Of a stretch of DNA of 64,000 bases, positions 22,121 through 33,169 are shown piece after piece; position 1 is the first letter of the stretch; each line of letters opens with the position of its first letter. The stretch spans positions 19,609,867-19,673,866 of the forward strand of contig CM055882.1 of assembly GCA_029582165.1 (NCBI GenBank). The letters are read 5' to 3'. The DNA is from Portulaca oleracea. Lineage: Eukaryota; Streptophyta; Magnoliopsida; Caryophyllales; Portulacaceae. A program made the translations under genes and the position numbers. The notes below the pieces were generated by a model, which did no database searches, was not told where the DNA came from, and worked only from the letters and a program-made list of their open reading frames with translations.

Positions 22121-23809
22121 TGTACAGCGGTTTGCAGGCCGGTGTAAATTGTCAAACTCAGGGAGCCTGTGGCCTAAATTCTCGTATTTTGTTTCGGTTT
22201 TAGCCTTGAATCAAGAAATAAATCACGGAGCAAAGATCACTTTGATTATAACAAAATTAAAACTAGAAAGATTATTAACTAGGTGATAAATAGACAAAGA
22301 GAGGTTCGGGGGTTTTAGACACTTAACGGAATCTTTGATCAAGGAGTTTTCATGACTAAAGCGCATAAAGTTGGATTTATCTATGGAACAACGTGGGAAA
22401 AAGGCCACGATGAATCCCCTCCCTCGAGGAAGATTCAAAATAACTACCCTATGTCCACCATGGACCATCGGGGTTGAGAATTGCGTTAATTCCTAGTTAA
22501 GCCTACACTTACCCTCGTAAGCGTAGACCTAACTATCCCACTCTAGGCTTCCCATTGAGTGTATAACGATTCAAAGAGCTCTGACCTTGACCGCCACCCC
22601 CAATGAGAAGACACCAAGTGGAAATAGACTCCTCCAACTAAAACACACTTTAATCAATAAACACCTTAGCCAAAACCCATTAAGGCCTTAATCACCCCCT
22701 CACCTCAAGGAAGATTAGCCTCTAGACATGGTGAAGAAATTAGCAACACAACCAATAAAACTTTAGCATGATTCTACTCAAAGGATGGATATTAAAACTA
22801 ACCACTATGATTAACAACATAAAACTACACTAAACACAAGCAACAAAGCATTTGGAAACATTAAAATGAGGAGAAAAGAGACTATACCTAAATGGATGAG
22901 CAATAAATTGGCAATAAATGAAGAGCAATAATACCCAAATGATGAAGAGCAACTTGCCTTGATTGAAGAAAGTAATTAATCAACAAAGTAGAAGTTAATC
23001 CCCACAAAGCTAATCCTAAAACTCTTGAAAGGTAGAAGATGTAAAAAGAAAGAACATTAATCTCTAGCTAAAAAAACTCTCCTTCAAAAATGATAAGTCG
23101 AGCTAATTAAACAAAGGGGAAGAAGGGCCAAAACACAGTCGTTTTGGCCGAAAATTAAGCAGGACATAAGGTCGTCGCGAACGCTACGGACATCGTCGTG
23201 TTCGCTACGACCCAAAGCAGGCGAATCGTTTCAGCTCCAAGGCGTCCGCTATGCCCAGCGTCGCGACCCAGTCACTCATCCGTAGCGAACGCTACGGAGG
23301 GCGTAGCGAACGCTACGACCGTCAGCAGGAAAACTTGGAAAATCAGGGCTTCATCGTAGCGGGCGCTATGAAAGGGGTAGCGATCGCTACGGCCTTGGGC
23401 AGAACCTTTTGCCTGGGCTCGTAACGATCGCTACAGTAGGCGTAGCGACCGCTACGCTCTTCAAGTGATCTCCATCTAAGTATGGGGGCGTAGCGATCGC
23501 TACAGCTGTTGTAGCGAACGCTACGAGCCTGGATGCCCCCATACTTAGCCTTTTGGCCCGAAATCCCTCTCCTTTACGCACGGTTGGTCTCCCTTGCTTC
23601 CCGGGTCTTCACCACGGCATCAAATCGGCTCCAAAGGTCTCGGGATGACCGAGTTATCGCCTTTTTCCGCAACTTCGCCCCCTTTTATTATTCTCCGAAC
23701 TTAAAGCCTAAAAATCACAAAACACGTAATAAATAACCATTTTACTAGGGAACGGCAATAGACTTGGGCGTAAACGAGTGGTATTTAGCCCCTAAAATGG
23801 GACTAAACA
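22121..23809 (-). repeat. solo LTR (1,689 bp) nested in the gag-only element
   Basis: On the plus strand it runs TGTACAGCGG...GGGACTAAACA and is flanked by a perfect 5-bp duplication CTGCC (22,116-22,120 and 23,810-23,814). Read on the minus strand it starts TGTTTAGTCCC. The palindrome-rich block then lies ~280-640 bases from the start, as in the other LTRs, which argues for minus orientation. No internal domain remains, so it arose by LTR-LTR recombination. The interrupted element continues as 3' internal sequence at 23,815-23,956. Confidence 0.88.
23165..23530. repeat. cluster of short variable palindromes
   Basis: At least eight near-palindromes of the type GTAGCG-NN-CGCTAC (for example CGTAGCGAACGCTACG, GTAGCGATCGCTAC, GTAGCGACCGCTAC, GTAGCGGGCGCTAT) lie within ~365 bases of the solo LTR. 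Related but different words (GTCGCGACCGCTAC, GTCGCACCCGCGAC, TCGCGGGCGCTAT) occur in the LTRs at ~16,725-16,980, ~24,195-24,480 and ~50,440-50,660. Confidence 0.85.
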
Positions 23810-23956
23810 CTGCCAAGGGGTTTAAAGGGCTTGATGCATGTGCTAAACGCATCCGCGATTCCAGCGAAAGTGAGTTAGGGTAGTTAGTTTCGTTTTCCCT
23901 TTCTTTATCTTTGTTTTTAGTTTGCTCGGGGTGAGAAAACCCTTGTGTGGGAATGT

Positions 23957-24756
23957 TGTTCGGTCTCGTTTCGAGCCGAATTTATATCATTTATTGGGTA
24001 TTTTTGCTTGTTCTAGCCTCGGAATTATATATTGGATATGACGATTTCGTGTTTTGTAGGAAAATAAAGAGTTAGAATTAAATTGGGCTTAATTGAGGCT
24101 TTTTAGGAATCCCGAGTGATTTCCCAACCCAACCCGAGCTAACCCGAGTCGAGACCAACCCGGGAACCCTTTCTCAATTTTTGGTGCAAAACAGGGGCGT
24201 AGCACCCGCTACATAGTTTGTAGCGGGGCGCTACAACCCAAGGAGTGAAGCATAGGGTAGAAGGCAGACGGAGATCACACTAGTTACAGACACTGTCGCC
24301 CCTACTACGCGCTGTTGGAAAGAAGAACATTGCCTACGAACAGAGCTGGGTCGCGACCGCTACTGGTCGCACCCGCGACAGGCGAGTGTAACGCCGCGAC
24401 AAGTTGGCTCGTACCCGCGACATACGATGAGCAATTGACGGAGGACACGGGCAGAACATGGTCGCACCCGCGACTGTCGGGTACTCTGCGGAAATGCGCG
24501 AAGCGGCTGAGTTGTAATTTAGGGCTTTTTGGCTTGTTTTTCTTCCTTCTATAAATATCCCATGTAATTCAGCACTTTTATCAACGTTAGAAAGTAGTTT
24601 AGGAGTAGGATTAGAGTAGAATTAGGTTTAATTATTTTTCTTTATCTTGCTTTAATTTCTCTTCAAGTCTTTAATTGTTCTCCAAGATTTCTCTAGTTTT
24701 CTTGCAAATTTGTATTCAATCTCTTTCAAGCAATTTCCATTGAAGCAATTTACAAA

Positions 24757-24800
<44 letters not shown>

Positions 24801-25319
24801 ATGTCCATTGATACTTTGATTTTTAGCTTTCTAGAGCTAATCACAACCAATCCAACTTTTAGTGAGGAGGAGGGCTAAGGGTCACAAATTCTACTCTCAA
24901 GTGAGGATTTGGGGATTTTTAGTAATCCAATTCACAATTTTCTTGTTTGTTCGGGGGAAAATCCAATTGGAAGTTGAAGATTGAAGTGAAGATTTAGTGC
25001 TTCGGAGGTATAATCTCTTGTTCCCAATTTCATTATTTGTTGTAGTATTATTGCTTCCTTATTTATTGTTCTTAATTGCTTTCTTAGCTGAAGTTAGGTT
25101 TAATACATCCTTTCATGCTTTCTTGATTGTTATTATGAATCCATGTCTAGGTTAGTTTAATTGCTTTCTTAAATATTTACTGCTTTCCGCATTTGAAAAC
25201 CCTAACACAAACACTTGAAAACCCCAACACAAACCATTCTCCTTTATCAAGCCTAACACCCATCCCTGTGGACCGACAACCCTTACCTCTTAAAAACACA
25301 AAAATACTATAACCGAACA
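23957..25319 (+). repeat. 3' LTR of the gag-only element
   Basis: 1,363 bp, collinear with the 5' LTR with scattered substitutions and indels, a longer CT microsatellite (~24,763-24,797), and a TATA box TATAAATA at 24,550-24,557. The short sequence before it (CTTGTGTGGGAATGT) is a degraded polypurine tract. Confidence 0.92.
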
Positions 25320-25816
25320 ACACACAATTGATAAAATTGATCAGCTTATTTCTCAAGATGAAATTACAATAGAGAGCATGGAAAACTCTCCAAATGTTGG
25401 AAATAGTGAAGGGAGTCACAGGAAAAATGAAGAAAGTTACGAAGGAGAACCTTCATCTAAAAGAATGTAATCTAAAAATAAATTTTCTGAGGATGAGATT
25501 GCAATAATGAAGGAAGGCTTGGACAACGTTGCTAATGCTATTAAGATATGTGCTGCTAAGATTGGGAAATTCCACGTAAAGCCAATATCAGAATCTGATA
25601 TTTGGAAATTATTGGGTGAAATGGATATTCAAGGCGGAGCTATGACTACAATATATCTTTTTTTCTTGTGAAGAATCCTGATATGACACATGCTTTACTT
25701 GGTTGTCCAAGTGAGAAGCGTAAAGAGCTCTTATGCAATATGTTGCCTAATTTTTTTGGCTCTAATAATTAGCTTAAGTATTTTTAAAATTCACATTATG
25801 CAAAACAAGTAGGATT

Positions 25817-26100
25817 TGTTATAAAACAATGAATGATGAACGCGATATAGAGAGAATAATAGAGAAGAACAATAGAGAGAATAGAGAAGAACACTAGAGA
25901 CAAAGATTGAGAGAGGAGAATCAGATGATTTATTCATAATCCACAAGGGGTATTTATACTAGTTACATAGCAAGAGTCCATACAATATAGACTTCATATG
26001 GAATTAGAATTCTCCTATATTATAACATCCTGAAAGATAAAGATACCCAATAGATATCTTATTGATATATGGACATTCACAAATATATTATTTTATAACA
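25817..26100 (-). repeat. 3' LTR of the first Copia element
   Basis: 284 bp. On the minus strand it is preceded by a purine-rich CAAGGTGGAG polypurine tract (26,101-26,110). It shares with the other LTR the internal repeat of GAATA/GAACAATAGAGA words. Confidence 0.9.
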
Positions 26101-26349
26101 CTCCACCTTGAATGTCCATTATTCCAAAGAATATGCCTCGTTAAAACCTTACTAGGAAAACTCAATGGGACAAAGCCTAGTTAAGAAAAAAGAGTACATA
26201 ATTCTTTAATGCCCCCTCATATGTTGCCTCATTAAAGACCTTTCTAAGGAAAACCCAGTGGGACAAAACCTCATATAAGGGAAAAAGAGTACAACGCGCA
26301 TTAACTCCCCCTGATGGGAACATCCATTAAGATCTCTGAGCCGACGCAA

Positions 26350-29058
26350 CCCAATTTTATTGACTAACTTTTCAAACTTTGCTGTCGGTAGTGATTGGTA
26401 AATAAGTCCGCTAAATTTTCACTAGAGCGGATCTGTTGAACATTAATTTGAATTTTCTTTTGGAGATCATGAGTGAAAAAGAACTTGGGTGAGATATGTT
26501 TGGTTCTATCACCTTTGATGTATCTTGCTTTCAATTGAGTGATACATGTTGCATTGTCCTCATACAAGGTTGTTGGAACATCTTTTCCTGAAGTCAAGCC
26601 ACAAGATCCCCGAATGTGTTGAATTATAGACCTTAACCAAACACATTCCCTACTAGCCTCATAAATTGCCAAAATTTCAGCATGATTAGAGGTGGTTATT
26701 ATAGTCTGTTTCATAGAACGCTAAGAAATGGCAGCTCCACCGCAAGTAAACACATATCCTGTTTGCCAACGGGCATTATGGGGATCAGATAAATATCTAA
26801 CGTCAGCATAACCAATCAGACTCATTTTCACTTCACGAGGATAAAATAGACCCATATCCATCGTACCTCGAAGGTATCGAAATATATGCTTAACTCCGTT
26901 CCAATGACGTCGTGTTGGACATGAACTAAACCTTGCTAGCAAATTCACAGAAAAGGAAATATCTGGTCGTGTATGACTTATTAGATACATTAGTGCTCCA
27001 ATAGCACTTAAATACGGTACTTCAGGACCGAGGAGTTCTTCGTCATCTTCAGGGGGTCTAAAAGGATCTCTTTTCACATCGAGTTATCTTACCACCATTG
27101 GAATACTTAAAGGGTGTGCATTGTCCATGTAAAATCGTTTTAACACCTTTGCTACATAAGCCGATTGATGCACAAAAACTCCATTATCAAAATGTTCAAC
27201 TTGTAAACCAAGACAAAACTTGGTTTTACCGATGTCTTTCATTTCAAACTCTTTCTTTAAGCAATCTGTTGCTTTTCGGAGCTCTTCTGAAGTTCCAATA
27301 ATGTTTAAGTCGTCAACATAAACGACAATTATAACAAATTCAGATCCCGATCTTTTTATGAAGATGCATGGGTAAATGGGATAATTTGTGTAGCCTTATT
27401 TCAATAGATACTCACTAAAACGACTATACCACATTCGTCAGATTGCTTTAAGCCATACAGAGATCTATTCAACTTGATTGAGTAAAGTTCTCGAGGGTTC
27501 TTACTTGCTTCAGGCAATTTAAATCCTTCAGGGAGTTTCATGTAGCTGTCGTTATCAAGTATCCCATATAAGTAAGCTATAACGAAATCCATAAGATGCA
27601 TAGTGAGAATTTTATGAACTGCCTGACTTAATAGGTATCGAAATGAAGTAGCATCAACTACAGGGGAGTATGTTTCTTCATAATCGATACCCGACCTTTG
27701 AGAAAACCCTTGTGCAACAAGTCGTGCTTTATATCTTACAATCTCATTTTTCTCATTTCGTTTTCTTACAAAGACCCATTTGAATCCCACAGGTTTGATA
27801 CCCTTTGGTGTACAGACTATAGGTCCGAATACTTCTCTTTTTGTAAGTGAATCTAATTCCGCCTTAATGGCATCCTTCCATTTTGGCCAATCTTCTCTTT
27901 GTCTACATTCCTCAACAGACCGCGGTTCATGATCCTCATTTTCATTCATGATAGTGAGCGCTACATTATATGAAAACATTGTATCGACATCGATTTTATG
28001 TCGGTTCCATCTTTCCCCAATCATTACATAATTAATTGAGATCTCATCGTTTTCACCATTCTCAGGTACCCGGACTTGAGGTGCAACTCCCTCATTTGTC
28101 ATATTTGGGGACTCTTCCGGAGTCAACATTTCCTCATGTTGGTTATCATTGTTCTTTACTCCTTTTCTTTTTCGAGGATTTTTATTTTTGGAACCGACTG
28201 GCCTACCACGTTTCATTTGTGGTCTAGGCTCATTTGTAATAATGTTTTGTCCTACAGGGACATCAATTCTACAAGGAGCATTAGCAGCTGGGACATAGGA
28301 TTTAGTGACTCTCTTTAGGTTAGAAAAGGCATCTGGTAATTCATTCGCTAAAGTTTGCAGACGAATTATGATTTGAACTTCCAGTTCACATTGTTTTGTA
28401 AGAGGATCAAGATGTGTTAATAATAATTCGTTCCAACTTATCTCCTTGTCCATCTGCTTATTTTCTCCCCTTAGTGTTGGGAAGACTGTCTCATCAAAAT
28501 GACAGTCAACAACCCTTACTGTAAACATATCTTCAGTTGTTCGCACTAGATACTTAATTATGGATGGAGATTCGTACCCAACAAATATTCCCAATCTTCT
28601 TTGGGGTCCCATCTTAGTGCATTGTGGTGGGGCAATTGGAACATACACCGCACATCCAAAAGTTCGTAGATAGGAGATATCAGGTTCATGGCCGCAAACC
28701 AATTGTAGGGGTGAATATTCTTGATAACCAGTCGACCTTATGCGGATCAATGCCACGGCACACAATATAGCATGTCCCCAAGCACTTATGGGAAGCTTTG
28801 CCCTCATAAGTAATGGTCTTGCAATTAGTTGAAGGCGCTTGATATATAATTCTGCAAGACCATTTTGCGTATGGACATGTGGCACTGGGTGCTCAACCTC
28901 TATGCCAACTGACATACAAAAGTCATCAAAAGCTTTTGATGTGAATTCACCAGCGTTATCAAGACGGATTTTCTTGATTGTATAATCTGGAAAGTGTGCT
29001 CGTAGTTTAATTAATTGAGCCAGCAATCTTGCAAAAGCCAAGTTGCGGTTGACAATAA
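26350..29058 (-). pseudogene. Copia integrase C-part, reverse transcriptase and RNase H
   Basis: An open minus frame from ~29,056 to 27,401 begins in integrase (IRLDNAGEFTSKAFDDFC, HTQNGLAELYIKRLQL) and passes a Lys/Arg-rich linker into reverse transcriptase (FKWVFVRKRNEKNEIVRYKA, SLYGLKQS). Frameshifts follow near 27,430. The YVDD active site is readable at about 27,310-27,325. The frame at 27,077-26,721 covers LLGPEVPYLSAIGALMYL through LIGYADVRYLSDPHNARW. RNase H (TSNHAEILAIYEASRECVWL...LYEDNATC...KHISPKFFFTHDL) is at 26,714-26,364. Several breaks make it inactive. Confidence 0.88.
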
Positions 29059-29260
29059 AACTACAACAGAGTTTAAAAAATAAGATCTTTGTGAACAGTC
29101 TCAAATCAGCCTGAACAGTCGCTCTATAGGGCGGGCAACTGTTCATTTGCGACCGTTCAGGACCATTCATTGAACGGTCGCTAATTAGCGACCGTTCATA
29201 AACGATCACATAAACGGGCAACTGTTCAAATGAATGGTCGCCCGGTTCACTGTTTTTTTA
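29059..29260. repeat. CACTA subterminal repeat array, left
   Basis: Words GCGACCGTTCA, GAACGGTCGC and ACTGTTCA repeat in both orientations about ten times in 200 bases. The matching array is at 33,915-34,020. Such arrays bind the accessory transposase protein in En/Spm. Confidence 0.85.
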
Positions 29261-29479
29261 AATTTTTTTTTCTTGAGGGGTTCCCTAAATTAATATTTGA
29301 AGTATATATTTGAAGTATAAGCGTCAAACGGTCACAAAATGAACGGTCGCAAAAATTAATATTTTTTTAAAATAAACAGTCGCAAACAGTAGTATATATA
29401 TAAAGTCAATGGTCGCAAAATATATTACATATCCCAACAGTTAGTTTTTATAGTTGTTCTGACAAACACTACGAAGAAG

Positions 29480-31625
29480 AGTCATTAATGAAATGGGAGG
29501 GAGAGAATTGACCGCTGGATGGCGTCCCCTGCTGCTGCTGATTTTGTTCTACTTGGGACAATCTTCCTTGAAGATGGCTGAACATCTGCTGGTATTGGGA
29601 GAGTTGACTCCTCAAAGACTATGTTTCAACCACCATGTAAGTATAAGCAGATAGGGCAGCGATGGTGGATGAGGAAGAAGATCCCTGACCATTGTGGCAT
29701 GCATAGCGGGGCGGCCTTTCATAGAACATGCCCGTTGAGGATCCCAGACCGTAGATAGACTGATTCTTGACAAAGAACCCACCAGCAACATTGTAGAACA
29801 CCGCGTTGGCTTCCACAGAATTGGGCTCCACATCCGTTGCAGCTACTTGCTCAACATATTCATTCTGCAAATGATCAACATTAATGATAATGAGTAACCA
29901 CAACTACATGATCAAGATGTATCTCATTTATGATCATGAACTAACGGTAAAACAAAGTGGTCAAGTTGTTTGTTATCAAAGCACATTATCGATAGATGCC
30001 ACAACTAAGGTAATATAGGGAGAGTTACATGGAAATTTCGGCAGAGTTTCCTCTGTAATATGGATTATCCCAAATTCATAATACGAAACATTAACATGCA
30101 AATGACAATATAATCAACTTGTAGAATAAGGGATCACATGCCCACTTTACCACAAGCAAAAACAATTCCACACGCCGATTAATCTTATCGAGCCACACGC
30201 TCGTTTCTAAATATAAATTAAATATTAAAACTTCCAACAACAATTCCAACATACAATCAAGTAACCATATACGGCCACGCGCCGATTAATCCTATCGAGC
30301 CACACGCTCGTTTTTAAACATAATTTAAACATTCCAACTTCCAACACCAATTCCAACACATACAATCAACTAACAATATACGGCCACATGCCGATTAATC
30401 ATATCGAGTCACATGTTCGTTTCTAAACATAAATTAAACATTCAAACTTCCAACAACAACTCCAACATACAATCAAGTAACAATATACGGCCACACGCCG
30501 ATTAATCCTATCGAGCCACATGCTCGTTTCTAAACATAAAATAAAAAGTTCAAACTTCAAACAACAATTCCAACATATAATCAAGTAACCATATACGACC
30601 ACACGCCGATTAATCCTATCGAGCCACACGCTCGTTTCTAAACACAAGTTACACATTCAATTTTCAACAACATTTCCAACATATAATCAAGTAACTAATT
30701 ACTTACATAAACTTTGGCCGCCTTCCGGTCACTCCATTGCTTGTTACCGTGGGCGTCTTGCTTACAATGATAATGCTCTATGACGTCCGCAGGGGATGGA
30801 TGGATCCCATCACTAGCCTAGGAATATATTTAGAAACATTACAGATATAACCTTGGAATTTGTATTGATGAAAATCATCAAAGTAAAAGGTCATTGGAGA
30901 CTTACCAGTTTACGCAAGTATTTACCGGCGGACATCGAGCCACCATAGTGCAAATTCTGGGTCGGGGCTTTGTTCAGGTTCGCTGTGTATGCATCGACCC
31001 GACGCTGATAGTCCTCTGCCTCTCGTAACGCCAACATCCTCGCCCGAATTTCCATTGACAAATGTGAGATCGGTTTGTCCCTTGGAGCCTTTTTCTCCCG
31101 ATAGACCAGGCCCTGAAAGAGGTCGCTGAATTTGTTGTGCCACATATTGAAGACTTCCTCAGCCTGGTCCATTTCATACTCGAACCGTTGCTGTACAATA
31201 ACAAATAAATAAATAAATAAATAAAACACACTATTACTATGCCACATATACTAACAAATTCCAAATAAAATAATTTCATTACGAAGGATTGCATTCTTAC
31301 ATAGAAATATGACCAATAAACCATTTTATGCCCATGTTTCATTTTCATGGCGCAAATAGCCTCCCCTTGGTAATGGGACCGTATACTCTCTGACACGACT
31401 TTTGTTACCTCAGGCATGGAGAACCTACAAGAAACGAGCAACAAGTGAGAGTGTTGCAATATTTATTTATTAATTATTATGTATTGACCAGAATTGAAAT
31501 TGACATACCAGTCTTCCCCCCTAATGAGAGGGGTCCTCGGGTCGGATGAGTCGGGAGGTAAACCGGACTGGATCTCCCACAACAGAGATGGTGGGGCCAT
31601 GGTGTATTGTTAAGCTGCACTATAA
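29480..31625 (-). pseudogene. CACTA accessory ORF (plant Ptta/En/Spm-type), exons
   Basis: Exon-like minus frames in order: start region near 31,600 (GFPPDSSDPRTPLIRGEDW read backwards from ~31,570), ~31,425-31,300 (PEVTKVVSESIRSHYQGEAI), 31,195-30,905 (RFEYEMDQAEEVFNMWHNKF...MLALREAEDYQRRVDAYTAN), 30,820-30,705 (DGIHPSPADVIEHYHCKQDA), and a last exon 29,870-29,477 (NEYVEQVAATDVEPNS..., ending in a Gln-rich coiled region with QLSQYQQMFSHLQGRLSQVE). The last exon has one TAG stop near 29,617. The ORDER and motifs match the DNA-binding accessory protein of plant En/Spm elements. The 108-bp repeats sit in the intron before the last exon. Confidence 0.65.
30165..30705. repeat. five tandem copies of a ~108-bp unit
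   Basis: The landmark CGCCGATTAATC recurs at 30,173, 30,280, 30,389, 30,496 and 30,604, giving a period of 107-109 bases. Each unit contains ATCGAGCCACACGCTCGTTT and CAACAATTCCAACATA. It lies in an inferred intron of the CACTA accessory ORF. Confidence 0.95.
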
Positions 31626-31808
31626 TAACCAATAATTGACCGCACAAAAAATGAATTTAAAATTCTATTTCATTTTATGCATGCAGTGAGTAAACAAATA
31701 ACAATCACGAAAACAAATTCATTTAAAACCAAACAAAATAAAAAATGATTTCTGAATTTTAACAGCGCATAACGTAATAAAATCAAAGGACTGTTCAAAC
31801 CTAGAAAC

Positions 31809-32123
31809 CTACACGTGCGACCTACTCATCATCATCATCACTAAGCAACTCAACAAATGTTGCATTTTCCAAACTAATGGTTGGTTTAGCAACTTTGAAC
31901 ATGGACACCTAAGTACTTTATCCGATTGGAAACTAATGGTTTGTTTAGCAACTGACAAAAATTCTTCTTTTACCCCTCTAACAAACTCTTTGCTAAAATA
32001 CCCGTCCTCATCGATTCTCTTGTACATCCATTTCCTAGTATTTTCCATATTGTTCAAATTTGCAAAGTTAACCGAATTAGATTCGACATTGACATTTGTG
32101 CATGTCAACACTTTAATTTGCAA
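31809..32123 (-). pseudogene. transposase-associated N-terminal domain of CACTA
   Basis: Minus frame with NTRKWMYKRIDEDGYFSKEF and VKEEF...DKVLRCPCSK, the start of En/Spm TNPD-type proteins (Transpos_assoc domain with a CxC zinc motif). Nothing of the catalytic domain follows, so the main transposase has been deleted. Confidence 0.75.
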
Positions 32124-32227
32124 GGTGAGCTCACTTACTAATAACTACCAAAAGCATCCAAACTCAACACTTTTTAATGACATCTACAACTAAGCTATGT
32201 CACCAGTCAAGAAGATACTGTTATTAC

Positions 32228-32500
32228 CCGAGGAGAGTTTTTTGTTCCTGATGATCTATGGCTGAAAAATGACCTTCATGAGTCGTACCGACTCTCCTTT
32301 TATTTTTTTGGTTCCCAAGAAGTAGCGCAATCTCATTAGTGAAATTGTGCGAGGTCTATAGTGCTATGGGAGTTAGAAGCGTATTTCACTAATGAAATTG
32401 TGCTATTTTAAGGGAACCAGACAAATAAATTGGAGAGTCGGTACGACTCATGAAAGTATCTTTCAGCCATAGATTATCAGGAACAAACACACTCTCTTGG
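32228..32500. repeat. foldback element 1 inside CACTA
   Basis: Left arm from ~32,231 (GAGAGTTTTTTGTTCCTGAT...CTATGGCTGAAA, then GAGTCGTACCGACTCTCC) is repeated inverted in the right arm ending ~32,498 (TTTCAGCCATAG...AGGAACAAACACACTCTC). Arms are ~110 bp around a ~40-bp spacer, with several mismatches. Confidence 0.85.
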
Positions 32501-32756
32501 ACACTAACAGGATCCAAACTCAACATCTTTTTATGACATGTACAACTAAGATACTAGAACTATAAATTAACCTACTTACTACACTAAACTACCATGATAA
32601 ATAACCTATTTACTAACCCTAAATTGGTTGTTGAGTACTTAAGCTAGTAAATGGATGTGACATAATTATTTATAATTCATGTCTTCATTTGGGGTTATGA
32701 GTAGTTAAGTTAGCAATTAGCTTGGATACGAAACAAATTTACGCTACCAACTTCAG

Positions 32757-33098
32757 AGGTTAACTTAACTAAAGGCATGTCTCTAAATGTCAATTCACCC
32801 TTGTTGTGATGAACAAGTTGTCGGAGTTATATGTATGAAAAATCCACCGCTTGTGACGTAGCAAATGTCGATCGTTGTGCATTTAGCATTCCAACCACCT
32901 ATAAAACGAACATCCAAGACATCAAGATTGAGTTCCTGGGTGTTCATTTTATTAGTGATTGGGATGCTAAAATACTCAACGATCGACATTTGTTTTGTCA
33001 CAAATGGTGGATTCCTCATACGTATAACTCCGACGTATTGTTCATCACAACAAGGGTGACTTGGCATTTAGAGACTTGCCTTTAATTAAGTTATTCAA
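32757..33098. repeat. foldback element 2 inside CACTA
   Basis: Arms of ~150 bp. The left arm begins TTAACTTAACTAAAGGCATG and the right ends CTTGCCTTTAATTAAGTTAT. Inner words such as CACCCTTGTTGTGATGAACAA and AATGTCGATCGTTG recur inverted. Because both arms are similar, open frames on opposite strands encode similar peptides, which is an artefact of the hairpin. Confidence 0.88.
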
Positions 33099-33169
33099 CA
33101 AAGTTGTCAGTCGCGTAAATTCATTCCTAATCAAACATAATAATTAACTCACTTATTAATAACTATCAA

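Larger units (their letters stand above)
16483..25319 (+). mobile_element. complete gag-only LTR retroelement (TR-GAG/LARD-like, Athila-related)
   Basis: LTRs at 16,483-17,784 and 23,957-25,319 both start TGTTCGGTCTCG and end CCGAACA. Flanks are GCACA (16,478-16,482) and ACACA (25,320-25,324), a 4/5 target duplication. A tRNA-Asp primer site follows the 5' LTR. The interior holds one gag gene (17,949-20,305) and no protease, reverse transcriptase, RNase H or integrase. Two later insertions lie inside: a MITE at 18,078-18,671 and a solo LTR at 22,121-23,809. Without these the element would be about 6.5 kb. It must have moved using enzymes from another element. It sits inside the Harbinger second ORF. 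Confidence 0.9.
15866..25772 (+). pseudogene. Harbinger Myb/SANT-like second ORF, split by an LTR element
   Basis: Exon 1 starts at 15,866 with LSWSTTMVDALIDALLHQQ, a Myb/SANT-like DNA-binding start. A frameshift near 16,090 is followed by HIKNAFGPIYDIFKNEMSGF and EARDEVWHELIK. An intron at 16,237-16,333 (GT...AG) follows, then ANPVAVELRGKPIRNYDKLAI up to ~16,482. The coding sequence is then interrupted by the 8.8-kb LTR element and resumes at ~25,325 (DKIDQLISQDEITIESMEN), with a stop after SSKRM, and ends LLGCPSEKRKELLCNML...SNN at 25,770-25,772. This is the usual partner protein of plant Harbinger transposases. It is now non-functional. Confidence 0.8.

Noticed and set aside
23165..23530. 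CRISPR-like array or rho-type terminators from the spaced palindromes
   Set aside because: Spacing and arms vary, the DNA is a plant LTR, and there are no cas genes or constant-length spacers.
30423..30656. 77-codon minus frame with an internal repeat (CLETS-WLDRINRRV)
   Set aside because: It is the 108-bp tandem repeat translated; the repeated peptide does not extend to all units.
32795..33067. Similar peptides on opposite strands, suggesting a divergent gene pair
   Set aside because: They come from the two arms of foldback element 2.
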